Of a stretch of 64,000 nucleotides of DNA, positions 32,085 to 43,007 are shown piece by piece; positions within the stretch are counted from its first letter, which is position 1; the number at the start of each line of letters is the position of its first letter. The stretch is from NCBI GenBank assembly GCA_031771865.1, contig JASISA010000027.1, forward strand, positions 248,001 to 312,000, read 5' to 3'. A program made the position numbers and the translations under genes. The DNA is from Nothophaeocryptopus gaeumannii. Its lineage: Eukaryota; Ascomycota; Dothideomycetes; Mycosphaerellales; Mycosphaerellaceae. Below the pieces are notes generated by a model that was not told the DNA's origin, searched no databases, and saw nothing but the letters and a program-made list of their open reading frames with translations.

Positions 32085-33128
32085 ATGTCGTCCCTGGGCA
32101 CCAAGCTACTCCATGGTAATGCCCCATATGAAGACCACTGCCGCGACTGTGACGCCGACCTCCTCGAGCGCGGCCACCCCGAGACCTCTGCGCAGGTAAC
32201 AAAGCGTGCTTTTCTCGCCCGGCTTGGACGGTGTCTACTGGTTGGAGGCTTGATAAGCTTCTTCTTCTTCTTCTCGATCAGTACCCATGGGCCCAATGGA
32301 TGTGGCATCGGTCAACTATACGACGTCAAGCAACGGTTTCAAGGAGCATGCCCGGAGCTGGACGACTCTCACCAATACGCGAATGGAGTCAAATGTCGGT
32401 TCTCTGAGAACGATGGCAGTGCGACGGATATCTGCAGGCCTGTTGTTGAGGTCACTGCTGGTTTGGACTTTCACGCCAATGCGACTAATGAAGAAAACGC
32501 TGTGAAAGAGAACGGTGCCGAATATTTGAACGACGAGTCTGACGATTTGGACAATGGGGAATTGAGCGAGGACTGTGCATGGGCCTGGGATGATGGCGCC
32601 TTCAGCGATGGATGTCTGCCACACGTGCGCAATGAACGGAAGCGAGACGCCAATACCGTCAAGAGAGCCGTAAACCAAGAAGACTCTACAGCGAGCAGCG
32701 GTGCAGACACAGTTACTCAGAGCCCAGGAGCAGTCTTGGTGTGCATCAATGGAGCATCCAAATTCTGCCAAGTGAAAACTCGTTCCAATCAGCAGGTCAC
32801 TCAAAAACAAACTGTGAGGTGTGGCGAGGCGCTCTTGGGATCAGAAGAGGAAGATCACCAGCAGGACCTCAAGAGTGTCTGGACTGCGGCTGTTGCGAAG
32901 TGCAAGGAGATGCAGAAGCTCATTGATCAGCCGCCCGCAACCCAAGACGCCCGCTTGAATCCAGATACGAGAACTCCTTTCGTGTTCTCGGATCCTTCCA
33001 AGTACGGCTGGACGGACAATGGGCCAATTGAGGACCTTACCACCCATTTCAAAGACGGCATGAATGTCCGGGAAGTGGCGAAATTCTCCCAGGTGAGACT
33101 ATTCCAGAGGAGGATAACTTCAGCTTGA
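32085..33128 (+). CDS. Hypothetical single-pass membrane protein, 3' structure uncertain
   Basis: From ATG 32085 (GACCATGTCG context) the frame is open for 347 codons. The N-terminus carries HCRDCDADLLERG, a CxxC pair of possible zinc or redox use. A hydrophobic run RCLLVGGLISFFFFFSIS at about residues 48-65 follows, so the protein is probably type II with its C-terminus in the ER lumen or outside. The luminal part has spaced Cys residues and dibasic KR sites. A good donor (CAG/GTGAGA) lies at 33092/33093. If it is used, the last residues of the frame are intronic and another exon lies downstream, but the only obvious acceptor before 33275 does not keep frame. The family is not recognised. 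Confidence 0.55.
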   Translation: MSSLGTKLLHGNAPYEDHCRDCDADLLERGHPETSAQVTKRAFLARLGRCLLVGGLISFFFFFSISTHGPNGCGIGQLYDVKQRFQGACPELDDSHQYANGVKCRFSENDGSATDICRPVVEVTAGLDFHANATNEENAVKENGAEYLNDESDDLDNGELSEDCAWAWDDGAFSDGCLPHVRNERKRDANTVKRAVNQEDSTASSGADTVTQSPGAVLVCINGASKFCQVKTRSNQQVTQKQTVRCGEALLGSEEEDHQQDLKSVWTAAVAKCKEMQKLIDQPPATQDARLNPDTRTPFVFSDPSKYGWTDNGPIEDLTTHFKDGMNVREVAKFSQVRLFQRRITSA

Positions 33129-33327
33129 GTCCTACCGTGCGGAAGTCAGAACGATTTGTACCTTCCTGGGTGCACCACACTCGGGACAATGGGCAAGCGA
33201 TGCAAATCAAGCAGAAGCGATGAAAACACGAAGAGACAGGATTATCCGAAATGAAAGCCTTCTATGATCCCCAGGTCATCATTGCTACGGCTATGGGCTC
33301 AACATCGTCGCAGTGCTTCGTGTGACG

Positions 33328-33675
33328 ATGCCAGACACAGACAAGATCATTGACGAGCTCAAGAAAGAACACTCACTTCCCAGCGGTGGTCCAGGGATAC
33401 AATTCGATTTCGGCACGGCGGAGCATGAGGCTCTTCTAGCGTCGCCAACTGGTTATGGAACGGCCTATCTACTTGCTCAGCACAAACGGCAGTTTGGCAT
33501 CAAGTGTATTGACAAGATCTTCCTGTGGGAGGACTTGAACGGTTCCAATTTGGTTTTTAGCATCATGGATGAGCCGTGTGTGGAAGAGACAGCAGACAGC
33601 AGTGGCTCTGGTAGTCTTACACCAAGACCTGGGAGCCTCACACCGAGGCCAGTTGAAGTAGAGAGCGATACTTGA
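33328..33675 (+). CDS. Small hypothetical ORF, possibly a 3' exon of the membrane protein gene
   Basis: The frame is open from 33268 to the stop at 33675; the first ATG (33328) gives 115 residues. The middle looks structured (YGTAYLLAQHKRQFG, CIDKIFLWEDLNGSNLVF), and the end contains two copies of (S/G)SLTPRPG. An acceptor CCCCAG at 33269-33274 is present, but its phase does not match the donor at 33093, so fusion to the upstream gene would need another exon. No domain is recognised. Confidence 0.4.
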   Translation: MPDTDKIIDELKKEHSLPSGGPGIQFDFGTAEHEALLASPTGYGTAYLLAQHKRQFGIKCIDKIFLWEDLNGSNLVFSIMDEPCVEETADSSGSGSLTPRPGSLTPRPVEVESDT

Positions 33676-33782
33676 AGATGAACAAGATCTATTATATATG
33701 ATCTATGATTTATGTTGTATGAAGCGACGATCTATATAGACCAAATACACCAAATGAAACCCATTACAGATTACTCGCTCCT

Positions 33783-35246
33783 TCACACCCCCCAATACCC
33801 GTTCCTCTTCAACCCACTCTCCTCCCCTCTTCGCATTCTCTCCAACTCACTCTCCATATTCCACTCCTTATAAACATGCCCCGGCGGAATATTCGTATTC
33901 TCCCATCCCTCTTCCTTCCCCTCCCTAGTCGCTTTCGCAGCTTGCTCATATTTCTCCGTAGCATACCCCTCAGGATCATGTCCCCATACCCACTTCCCAA
34001 TCTTGAAGAAACCAACTGCGACTTCATCTCTCGCTTCGCCGTCGTTTTCGAGGGTGGACAAGTCGGAGAAATGCAATTCCTTTCGATTCAGGAAACCGGT
34101 TTGTTGGAGGATTGACACTCTCTGGAATCGGAGGAGATTATGCACTTTCGTCGCTTCGGTCACACCATCTTTCCCACCCAATCTCAAACACTCCGCGAGA
34201 GAAACCGCATCTTCAAGAGCCTGAACAACTCCATTCCCCGCCGTCGGGAAGAAAGAATGTGCCGCATCACCTAACTTAATAATCCTCCCCGTATCGCTCG
34301 TCCATTGCGTGAGCGGGTCGCGCCATTTCAACGCCCAATCGACGACATCGACGGGCGTTTGACGAACGAAGTCCAATACCGCAGGATCCCAATGCTCGCT
34401 CGCTTGTTCAATAAGGCGAATGATCGCCTCGGGTTTCCTTGCATTATGCCAGTTTTCGTGGGCGTGGCCATCAGAAACATGGGTGAAACACCATGCTACC
34501 TGAGCCTTTGTGAGGAAGAGGATTAGATGGACGTCATCTCCCAAGTACGTCCTAAAAGCCGGTCCAGACTCCAGCGCCTCATCAATCAGCTTGCGTCCCT
34601 CACTGCCTTCTTTTAGAGTAGTGCGAGGGAACGCTACGCGGGCGACCGCGTAGCCAGAATCTTTTACTTTTCCAAGACCGCCGGGGGCGGGCCAGGGCAT
34701 GGAAGAACCGATTCCGTCGGCGGCGATGCAGACGTCTCCGGAGAAATCGCCGGCGGTGGTGTGCACGGTGATGCTGGAGGAGGTTTCTGTGATGCCGATG
34801 CCTTTGGCGCCGAAGTGGACTGGGATGTTGAGGGCTTTGCATTGATCAATTTGCATTTCCGCTAGGACGGGTCTTTGCGTGAGGAAAGATGGGACATCAA
34901 CGCCTTTGGCAGCGTGGACAGCTCCTGCTCTTCTCCATTCTGGCATGGTGGACTTGATGGCTTTGCCAGAGGGGGTGTAGACGTGGATGGAGCAGTCGTA
35001 GATATGCTGGTTGTAGGTTTTGTGCATGCGGGGGTACTGATGCAGAGTTGTAAGGGCCGATGGGGTTATAGTGAAGAAGTCACCCATTCTCGAAAGCTCT
35101 TCGGCTCGTTCAAGGACGGTGACATCGCAGCCTTTTCGCCAGCATTCGAGGGCTACTTGGAGGCCTCCGTTGCCTGCACCGACGACTATGACTTTGATGC
35201 CATTCTCAGGATAGCGCTGGACGCCGTCGACTGCTGTGGATGTCAT
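33783..35246 (-). CDS. FAD-dependent aromatic monooxygenase (salicylate hydroxylase-like)
   Basis: Single exon, 487 residues from ATG 35246. It shows the three hallmarks of class A flavoprotein monooxygenases: the N-terminal dinucleotide fold VIVVGAGNGGLQVALE (GxGxxG at residues 23-28), the DG motif CIAADGIGSSMPWP, and the GD motif RIIKLGDAAHSFFPTAGNG. The latter binds the FAD ribityl chain and continues into QALEDAVSLAECL. There is no targeting signal, so it is cytosolic. These enzymes use NAD(P)H and O2 to hydroxylate aromatic rings (salicylate-type, kynurenine-type or secondary metabolites); the substrate is not predictable. The frame is intact. Confidence 0.88.
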   Translation of the reverse strand: MTSTAVDGVQRYPENGIKVIVVGAGNGGLQVALECWRKGCDVTVLERAEELSRMGDFFTITPSALTTLHQYPRMHKTYNQHIYDCSIHVYTPSGKAIKSTMPEWRRAGAVHAAKGVDVPSFLTQRPVLAEMQIDQCKALNIPVHFGAKGIGITETSSSITVHTTAGDFSGDVCIAADGIGSSMPWPAPGGLGKVKDSGYAVARVAFPRTTLKEGSEGRKLIDEALESGPAFRTYLGDDVHLILFLTKAQVAWCFTHVSDGHAHENWHNARKPEAIIRLIEQASEHWDPAVLDFVRQTPVDVVDWALKWRDPLTQWTSDTGRIIKLGDAAHSFFPTAGNGVVQALEDAVSLAECLRLGGKDGVTEATKVHNLLRFQRVSILQQTGFLNRKELHFSDLSTLENDGEARDEVAVGFFKIGKWVWGHDPEGYATEKYEQAAKATREGKEEGWENTNIPPGHVYKEWNMESELERMRRGEESGLKRNGYWGV

Positions 35247-35814
35247 GGTTGGTGACGTTTGCTCTTGTGTTTGTGTGTGTTGTGAAAGGCTGGTTACAGT
35301 AGCCTTTGCTCTGTCGTAATTAGATTGCTCTGGTTACAGACTGATATATTGATATTGTTTTGTTGTGGATGGTCAAAAGAGTCCATCTCATGGTCATCAT
35401 ATATACATTATGTGCTAGCAGCCAAGTGAGTCTGTTTCTCAGCCAAGGCTGTGCGGATGTTCTGCGGGTCTAGTTTACAACATGTCGTTCTTGTAACAAC
35501 TCTTCAGCCCCCCTACCACTTTTCAAACTTTGTAGTGACCGGTAGAGATGGTGCCACAGTCCGCTGGTGCAAAGCGAGCACGTCGGAGGTTGGTATGCGA
35601 TGTTGCGCTTTGTGCTGATCCTTTGCTGAAGGATGATCACGTGGGCGGCGGATCTGCAAGAACACCATACGATGTTCTTGCAGGGTGTTGGGAGCGGCAG
35701 GTCGGGTGGTACAAAGATCTTTTACACCCCTGTAAGGGCTCTGCACTGCTCTGGACGAGATATATCGAAAGGTCTCGTTGCTCTGGGGTCGTAGCATTTC
35801 GAATGACATGCAGC
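35247..35814. other. Intergenic region
   Basis: No gene is supported. Short ORFs on both strands overlap the 3' end of the GPI-type protein gene and have no domains. Confidence 0.45.
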
Positions 35815-38265
35815 TCAGCTGGCGACAGCTGCGAGCACAACACCGACGGCAAGAATGCCATTGAGGATTTCGAGCACGCCCATCCTGGTCGCAGCGCCTG
35901 TCTGAGCTTCGCTAGTGGCACTCGCACTTGAGCTGGCTCGGCCAGCGGTGCCACTGCTCGATGTTTCGCTTGATGATGAGCCTCCGTTGCGTGCACTTGT
36001 GATCGTAGAAGAGCCGCTCTCGCTGGCATTGGCATCGTCGGTCTGCTGGGACTTCACTCCAAGTGTCGTCGACAATTCCAGTACGAGCCCATAGCCAGCA
36101 GCGCTAATGTCTTGTCCGTTTGGGAGGACAGTCGCCTCTCCGCCAGGGGTCAAAGTGATTGATCCGTCGATGACAATGGGGCCTCCGTCATGACTTTGCA
36201 CGACGGTCTCAGTTTGACCACCGATAGTGACGGTCACAGTATCGGCATCGCCATAGCCGTTTGCAGGAGACCCAGATTCAGCGTGACCACTCGCACCAGG
36301 AGCAGAGCCTGCGGTGATCGTCACGGCGCCCTTGTCACCTGCCGTTTCGGTGACTTGCGAGCCTGTGCCGGTTGCCGCCTCCGTCGATTTGTCCCAAACG
36401 ACGACAGTCTTAATATCAAAGACCAGACCACTGTTACCATATGAAGCAACCACGCCGTTGTCGAGGGTCTGCGCTGGTCCCCCGACATCAAAAGTCACTG
36501 ATCCAATGACTGCTCGTGTATTGCTACCGCGAGCCATGTAACTGTGTCCATTGATCTTGAAATCGTGAGTCCAGGGTCCCTTCGAAGGGACGTAAGTGTT
36601 GGCCGCAGTATCGGAACCGCCCGTTGTGGCAGCCAGAGCATTCTTGCTGGCGCTATTACCTCCATAACCCTGGCCGTGAGTCGTAGCTGGACCGTTTACC
36701 CCCTCGCTGTTGCCTGAACCTCCGCTACCACGCGCAGCACTTGGGCCAGCTGTCGGAGCGGACGTGCTAGTACGATCTCCAGGCCCTTGAGCTGGCATTG
36801 TATAGCCATCGCTTTTCTTTGGGCGATCTGCCGGCTTCGTGGACTGATCTTCCGTGCCAGGATGCCCTCCAGGGAGAGTCGGGCCCGAGAGGCCTTGGGA
36901 GATGTACGGAGGCAGCTCATGCGGCATAGCGGTCGCCGTTGCATGAGCAGTGGGCGTAGCAGCAGCAGATGCAGTGGCTTGCGGAGTCTTGCCAGGCGAG
37001 CCTGGAAGGGTCGGCCCAGCAGCTGATTCCTGCTCAGTCAACGCCAGTGGTGGATCCCAGAGGCCATTGTACCACATCTGACAACCCTTAAAGTCCGGGC
37101 TCAGAGATGTGATTTGGGGCGGAATTGCGAGTTGAGGAAGGAAGGAGCTTTCGTAGATTACTCCACAGTGCCAGGTATCAAACCATCCTTCACACTGGTT
37201 CTGGCCGTTCCAAGCAGACCAGGGGATCGGAGTGTTGAAGTCGGCATAAGAGACGGGATAGCCCGTAACTTGGTCGGTTTCCATCAGATTCTGGAAGTGG
37301 TATTGCGAATACCGCAAGCTTAGAACAGACTCGGATGGAATAGCCAGGATCGCATCTGAAACGACTGAGCCATATGTGTGGGAACATCGATCCACGGCCG
37401 AGACTTTCGAGATGCTGATGTATGCGGTTCCAGATGTGAAGGTGTGCCCATTGGCGACTGCTGTTCTGGATCCGTTCGCAGATCCAGTTCCGTTTCCACC
37501 AAAGCTTTTGCCGGCATACGCAGTGATGACTGCATTCGGTCCATAGTGTGTTAGACTGGCGGTCGGTGTGGTTGCGCACATATCGCGAGAGGCCGATGTT
37601 GGAAAGTAGACGAGTTCCACTCCCTCTCCATAAATTGTACAGGCTCCGCATCCAAAAACCTCCGCTGTTGCTTTCGAATATGCAGAAGCTGCGCTTTGGT
37701 TCAAGCAGGGCGGTGTCTGGATCGCTGGCATTCCAGTGATTTTGGCCGTCACCGCAGTCAGAGACTTGCTATAGTCTGCCCATAGTGGATCACAATCGGA
37801 TGGCGAGATAACACATGTAGGCTGTGGGACGTCGAAGACCTTTCCAATTGTGGCAACGATGGTTGTCGTACCTGTCACAGGACCAGGATACGTTTTGGTG
37901 CCCGTAGAAAGAGGAATTGCCGGCGAATACGTGACTCGCGGATGGCCATCGCACAGTGTAGTCGCGTTCTCGTAGTATGTAACAGCTCTCCAAGATGTCC
38001 CTCCCAGCAATTGCGTGTTGTTCGAGATGAAGTCGTTTTTGCTATTCCAAGATGCGATCGCAGAACTCCAAGAAGTGAGGGCAGCCCAGCATGCGCTCGC
38101 ATATTCCGATCCAGATCCAGTAGAGGGAAGCGGTGTGATTGTGGCATTTGATGTGCCATTAGGCCCTTGCGAGCTCCGCGTAATTGGTGCAGAAGTCGCT
38201 CCACAGGGCAAAGAATACGAGAAGACAGCCAGGAGCAGGCTTGGCGGGAGATCGAGCACCTTCAT
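35815..38265 (-). CDS. Secreted Ser/Thr/Gly-rich GPI-anchored cell-wall protein
   Basis: Single exon, 816 residues from ATG 38265. The signal peptide is MKVLDLPPSLLLAVFSYSLP. The N-terminal half has regularly spaced Cys (CACW-, PPCLNQ-, GCGACTIYGEG-type segments) and many N-glycosylation sites. The middle is Pro/Ala/Thr and Gly/Ser-rich. The C-terminal part has two related beta-rich units (ARGSNTRAVIGSVTFDVGG; TVTIGGQTETVVQSHDGG) that each end in a 'GYG/NSGLV' phrase. A Ser/Thr-rich spacer (SSSSETSSSGTAGRASSSA) and a hydrophobic tail (EILNGILAVGVVLAAVAS) form a GPI signal. This is the architecture of fungal adhesin or wall proteins; the specific ligand is unknown. Confidence 0.75.
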   Translation of the reverse strand: MKVLDLPPSLLLAVFSYSLPCGATSAPITRSSQGPNGTSNATITPLPSTGSGSEYASACWAALTSWSSAIASWNSKNDFISNNTQLLGGTSWRAVTYYENATTLCDGHPRVTYSPAIPLSTGTKTYPGPVTGTTTIVATIGKVFDVPQPTCVISPSDCDPLWADYSKSLTAVTAKITGMPAIQTPPCLNQSAASAYSKATAEVFGCGACTIYGEGVELVYFPTSASRDMCATTPTASLTHYGPNAVITAYAGKSFGGNGTGSANGSRTAVANGHTFTSGTAYISISKVSAVDRCSHTYGSVVSDAILAIPSESVLSLRYSQYHFQNLMETDQVTGYPVSYADFNTPIPWSAWNGQNQCEGWFDTWHCGVIYESSFLPQLAIPPQITSLSPDFKGCQMWYNGLWDPPLALTEQESAAGPTLPGSPGKTPQATASAAATPTAHATATAMPHELPPYISQGLSGPTLPGGHPGTEDQSTKPADRPKKSDGYTMPAQGPGDRTSTSAPTAGPSAARGSGGSGNSEGVNGPATTHGQGYGGNSASKNALAATTGGSDTAANTYVPSKGPWTHDFKINGHSYMARGSNTRAVIGSVTFDVGGPAQTLDNGVVASYGNSGLVFDIKTVVVWDKSTEAATGTGSQVTETAGDKGAVTITAGSAPGASGHAESGSPANGYGDADTVTVTIGGQTETVVQSHDGGPIVIDGSITLTPGGEATVLPNGQDISAAGYGLVLELSTTLGVKSQQTDDANASESGSSTITSARNGGSSSSETSSSGTAGRASSSASATSEAQTGAATRMGVLEILNGILAVGVVLAAVAS

Positions 38266-39454
38266 CTTGCCTGGCTTGCAGAAGAGTGTCTGAAGCCGTG
38301 CGGGTGGTCGTCGGTAGAACCGGGGGTGTTGGAGGAGCAGAGGGAAGCGAGCGTAGTTGTGTCAGAGTCGTGGTGAGCGAGTGTGTTTGAGAGAGAGACA
38401 GTCGAAGTGCCATGGAGAGGAGAGGATGGTCGAAACTTTCAGGGTAGAACTAAGGCTAGTGTTCTTCTGACACCAGTGACCTCAACTCGCCCAGATCCCA
38501 GGTCTGCATTTCGTATTGCAGTGGCACTAAATCTAGTTCTAGTGTGATGTTCTAGCAAAACTTCGCGCAAGCCGACAGGCCCAAGACAAGCGGGCAACTT
38601 AGGCCTCACCCAAGCGCGTCATGTCCTTGGGCATCGCATGGCGCACGGACATGTCATGAGCCATGGTAGCAGCATATACTTGCGCCCTCATCGCCCTATC
38701 GTGTGCACAGCCTCAGGTCGATGAAAGGTTTCCGTATCAAGAGCGAAGCCATGACCCGACGACATGGTGACTTCGGCAATGTGAATCTGTGCGTGTTGCA
38801 TCGCCAATCTGCTCTGGACGCCTCACCACACGGAGGGCAGTAGGCACAGCCAGGGCTTTGACGTTCCTCATCTGTGCTTCCGCGTGGTGCTTTCCTCACT
38901 GCCTGTTGTATGCAGAGCGACGTGATCGAGACCCGGAGAGTGCAATCCCAACTTCGGTATTTGCACAGAACCTGGTATGCCGACCGCCAAAGAAGGCGGT
39001 AGAACTATATGCGAACTAATATTAGCGAATACCCGCGAGATCCGGTAGAATTATCAAGCACTGACAGCGTTCTCCCCTCCGCCAAGAGCTCGCCTGGTCA
39101 CACCACTCAATGACTTGTTCGCCGAGATGTTGAAGAGTATTTGGGGCAAGGCATCGAAGAAGAGCATTGAGAATTTTTCGAACAAGCATACATTGTCGGA
39201 GCAATTGTAGTAGCAGCAAGAGCGCACATGTCGAGAGAAAGAGCATCGCTTCGGTCTCATAATGCCAACACGACTCCCTCCCCAACTTCCTCAATCTCCG
39301 TCAACCCTGTCTCACTGTCAACTCATTACCATCCCAGAATTCAGAACCAGCCTCAAACCTCACCAAAACTCCAACCAATGTCAACTCTCAACCCCATTTC
39401 ACAACTCGACCCGTACCCCTCAACACCTTCTCGTCCTCCAACTCCAACTCCATC
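38266..39454. other. Intergenic region, about 1.2 kb
   Basis: Contains the promoter of the 816-residue wall protein (to its right) and the 3' flank of the carbonic anhydrase. The last 200 nt are rich in C and A (CCAACTCC-like runs). Short ORFs have no domains. Confidence 0.45.
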
Positions 39455-40282
39455 TCACAACCCAACCCCATGATCCCAAACCTCCCTCGCCGGCCTCGAA
39501 TTCTCATGCCCCACAGTCAACAAATCCACCAAAACCACATCATCAACAATCATCTTCTCCCCAGCAACAAACCATCTAATCCCTTCCGTACACGGCGGCG
39601 TCGACAAACTCCCATTATACGTCCAATACTTTTCAAAACCACCACTATCATCGAAGGCAGCTACGGCAAGACTGGGGCGGAAATCTTTGATCAAGGTGGA
39701 TTTGCCGGTGACGTAGCCGTCTGGGAGGGGGAGAGGACCGAGTTGGGAGATCAAGGTGTTTGCGGAGGCGTTGGGTTTGTATTTGAAGGTAGTCGTCGCA
39801 GGATCGACTCGTATACTCACTACCGCGCGCGGCGCGCTGTCCTTGTCGACATGAACGAAATGTAGCTCCGCTGCAGTTCGTTTTCCATCAACCAGATGTT
39901 CCCCCGGCGTATGACTATGCCAACTCTTCAAATGCACCACCTGATCATCATATTTCAGACTCGGCAGGTTCTCAATCTTCCCATTCGGTGCGTCCAATAT
40001 GAACAGAATTCCGTAGCCGCTACTTGTGAGATTACCTGCCCATGTTCCGTCATAAGAGAACCGAGGTTGATGGGCTTTGGTGGAAAGTTGCGAGCTTTCG
40101 AGAGGGATGGGGGATTGATGCGTTCCGATGCGACATTGCACGTTGTTGGAGGAGTCGGCCCAGTGGGTACGATGGTCGTAGAGAGAATCGCCACCGATGG
40201 GTGGGAGGGCGTCTCGTTTGATGGGGAAGCAGGCAAAGCTGGAGGCAGTGAAGTAGAGCAGAGTGATCAAGCGCATTTTCAT
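39455..40282 (-). CDS. Secreted alpha-class carbonic anhydrase
   Basis: Single exon, 275 residues from ATG 40282. The signal peptide is MKMRLITLLYFTASSFACF. Zinc ligands are visible as in animal-type alpha enzymes: WHSHTPGEH gives His122 and His124, and TAAELHFVH gives His141, with Glu139 as the conserved gate residue. The Thr-Pro-Pro-Cys segment GSLSTPPCTEGIRWFV is present, and its Cys probably forms the usual disulfide with Cys50 (NVQCRIG). QSPIPL matches the N-terminal QSPI motif. The enzyme interconverts CO2 and bicarbonate outside the cell, helping pH control or carbon supply. The catalytic set is complete and the frame is intact. Confidence 0.92.
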   Translation of the reverse strand: MKMRLITLLYFTASSFACFPIKRDALPPIGGDSLYDHRTHWADSSNNVQCRIGTHQSPIPLESSQLSTKAHQPRFSYDGTWAGNLTSSGYGILFILDAPNGKIENLPSLKYDDQVVHLKSWHSHTPGEHLVDGKRTAAELHFVHVDKDSAPRAVVSIRVDPATTTFKYKPNASANTLISQLGPLPLPDGYVTGKSTLIKDFRPSLAVAAFDDSGGFEKYWTYNGSLSTPPCTEGIRWFVAGEKMIVDDVVLVDLLTVGHENSRPAREVWDHGVGL

Positions 40283-40952
40283 CGTAATGGATTCGGATTG
40301 CCCTCTCGCGGAGTACCTTAATGTTTGTTCCTACCTTGCTCCTACCCCGCCGCTCTCCTTGCGATATACGTTCGTTTCCCAAGCAGCCAACAATCCGGCG
40401 AGCGATGCGGGCCGGCAGTTGGCTCGGTGGCGCAGAGCATGCCATGGCCCTTGCAAGTACATAGGCGCTGTCCGAAATCCCATCTCTACCTTCCTACTCT
40501 CCAGAAGATTCTCGGATGTTGTCCCCTACAATTGTTTCGTAAGAGTTCGATTTCGGGTCCGGACAGCCCTACAACAATATCGATCTTGGCGCTCGCTTGG
40601 GGCCAAGAATTTTCAGGTTCATGAAAGAAAAGCTTTGCTGAGTCTTGAGTGGTCTGAGGCTCTGGGCTGGGTGCTTGTCGTGGTTTGAAGCTGATCCGCC
40701 ATTGCTTGGAGCGGCATTTGCATGGTTGCCACGGCTTTTGTGCCTTCGGTCTTCGAGCTTGTTTAATCCTGGAAGATATAGTATTCGTGCCGAGATGTGA
40801 GACATTCGGGTGGGTGGCCTGAGGAGGGTACCTCGCTGAGGCTCCAATAATGGGAAGCGCGCTTTCAATCGCATACACTACTATTGAAGCCTCGGAAGTG
40901 CCTCCCACGTGCACTTCCCTTATCCTCCGTGCAGATGCCTATTCATGCAGTA
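40283..40952. other. Intergenic region
   Basis: No gene is supported. It contains the carbonic anhydrase promoter. Overlapping ORFs on both strands lack domains. Confidence 0.45.
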
Positions 40953-41905
40953 TTAATAGTCAATTCCTGCAAGCGCCTTGCTCACAGCTTCCGCAACAGA
41001 CCCTAGCACCGGAGTTTTCTCCAGCTCCGCCTCTCTAGCCATCGTCGCGGGGATGAAACCTTGAACTTCCAACACTTCCAGCTTCCGCTCCGGGTGGCGG
41101 ATAAAGTAGGCCTCAAGATATGGGTGGGCTGCGTCCAGCGCAATGAATAGGACATCGCTCAGCTTCCTTTCCTGGAGGCGACAGTTCGTGAAATGGGCTG
41201 GAGTAGGTCGGGGTGGTAGTGACTGCTGCCCCTTTTGAAATAGGGGAATCGTGATGCGATAGTCGAGGTTGGCGAGTCGAAAGCGCTCATTTGCATAGTC
41301 GACGTGGCTGTAGCATTTGCCCGCGTTTTGGATCCAGTCCACGATTGCCGGGTGAAAGTAGATATCGAGGGCACCCTCGTTCCCTCCAGTTCCCGCCAGA
41401 GCCTGTGTATGGCTGGCAAGGTCAATTCCCTCAATCGTCTCGAAACAAGACACATGATAATAGCGAGAACCCCTCTTCGGCGCCTTGGTCTCGGGTAGAT
41501 TACCCAGGAGCGTGAGGTAGTATTTACTGGAGATGATTTTGTTCCGCCGAAGTCCAGTGTATGTGACAAGGCATCGCGAGGCTTGACACCAGCGTTCTAC
41601 GGAGGGATTGGCCTTCAGAAATAGCTTATGATGCCCAGAGTCTAGCCCGGCTTTTATCTCTTCCAATCGCTGAGCAGAAAACCTCGCTGGAGCCGAATCG
41701 CGAGGCACGGTGGTTGGCTGTTCGCTCAGAATGGCTTCTTGATCGTATGCGTCACTGTGCTACAATCCTGTCAGCGGCCGTGGAGAAAACAGTGACAGTT
41801 GTTACTCGCATTTGGCGTATCGCCCTGATTAGTCTCATGCTCCGCCCGATCAGAGGTAGCTGAGGAGCTCTTCGTCCGCGGAGGATCTTCTTCGCCAGTA
41901 GCCAT
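40953..41905 (-). CDS. Hypothetical protein, two exons, start uncertain
   Basis: The main frame is open from about 41756 down to 40953 (some 265 codons) with HSDAYDQEAILSE before PRDSAPARF. It has no internal ATG near its start, so an upstream exon must join at the acceptor ..TTGTAG/CAC near 41757. ATG 41905 begins MATGEEDPPRTKSSS, but its phase does not match this acceptor. A short first exon with ATG near 41837 and donor GTAACA does. The body looks globular (SRCLVTYTGLRRNKIISSK, RGSRYYHVSCFETIEG, FIRHPERKLEVLEVQGF) with several Cys (VERWCQASRC, HVSCFE) and could include a PARP-type or other zinc-binding fold. That is a guess; I do not recognise the family. Confidence 0.55.
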
Positions 41906-43007
41906 GATGGGGACGTGTTATGTGGTGTAGCAAAGCTGCGAATCGAAACTGAGATGTGGTTTACATGTAGAATCGAGCCAGAATTGCCATGACGTTCTGC
42001 TCAGTGCTGCTGAAGAAGTCGCGAGTGCTGTTGCTTTGCATATGCTTGCCCGCGTCCACCTCGTCTGGAAAGCACGATGCATGGTCGAGCTTTTGCTGTC
42101 TCTTCGTTTCGAGCACTTTCTCTGAACTGACGTGGACCGTTGCAGCTTCTCTGCGTCGCATGCCAGAAGCGACTCACATATGGCTTGAAGAAGTATGATG
42201 TTTCTTCAATTCCTCTTAAATTCAAGCAAGAGCATTCGATCTCTGTCGCTGGCTCCAGAGGCCTCATATCCCGATAAGTGCATCAGGACTTCTGTCAATT
42301 TCGCAAGCCGCAGTGCTCCTAAGGCAGATTCGTTCTCATCTGGCAATGGGGCATGCGCATCTGAAGAGTCCGCCCTCGTCTCGAACAACCATTCTCCATT
42401 TAAGACCCGATCTGCCTATACACGATCAGCTGTGCGATCATAGCTTTCGAAAGGATAGACCTTTCCGCCGTAACTGACTCAGTCATTGAGTATCTGAGAA
42501 AGACTCATGACATGATGAATTGAAGGGTTACCATGCGGGTCGATATCAGAATCCGCCCTTGATATTGATCAGCCTCTCAAGAAGGATACTTTGCACGAAA
42601 CAGGACTCTCGAGCCCGTCACCTATGATGCTGTCCAGTGTTGTACTGCAAGTAGAGTTCCTATTTGCCATCTTCCAAGCCCGGCATGAGTTTCGTCGCAT
42701 TGCCCAAAGCAGAACGAATTGGTTTTGCTGGCGGCCAACGTGCACCATCCATTCGATCAACGGTTGAGCAATCCTTTTTCTCAAGTGCATGGACGATGGC
42801 AGTTCTCTGATCATCAGTCGAAGTTCGACGACCTGTGCTCCTAACGTAGATTCGTTACTCGCATTCTCCAGATCATAGGCCCGCAATGAGCTGCACTTCC
42901 TCATTGCCGTACCTCTCAGTCGATTTTAAAGCCAGTCCCACACCTGCCATTCCTTGCTCAGAACCTTCCTCATTCAACAAGAGTGACCTTCATCAACCTC
43001 CATCGTT
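41906..43007. other. Gene-poor stretch
   Basis: No supported gene. Minus-strand ORFs at 42206-42388 and 42569-42904 contain helical, protein-like stretches (LGALRLAKLTEVLMHLSG; QVVELRLMIRELPSSMHL), but they are short and in no consistent exon structure. They may be decayed coding sequence. Confidence 0.35.

Noticed and set aside
39228..39579. Plus-strand Pro/Ser/Thr-rich ORFs
   Set aside because: They come from a C/A-rich spacer and the antisense of the carbonic anhydrase 3' end.
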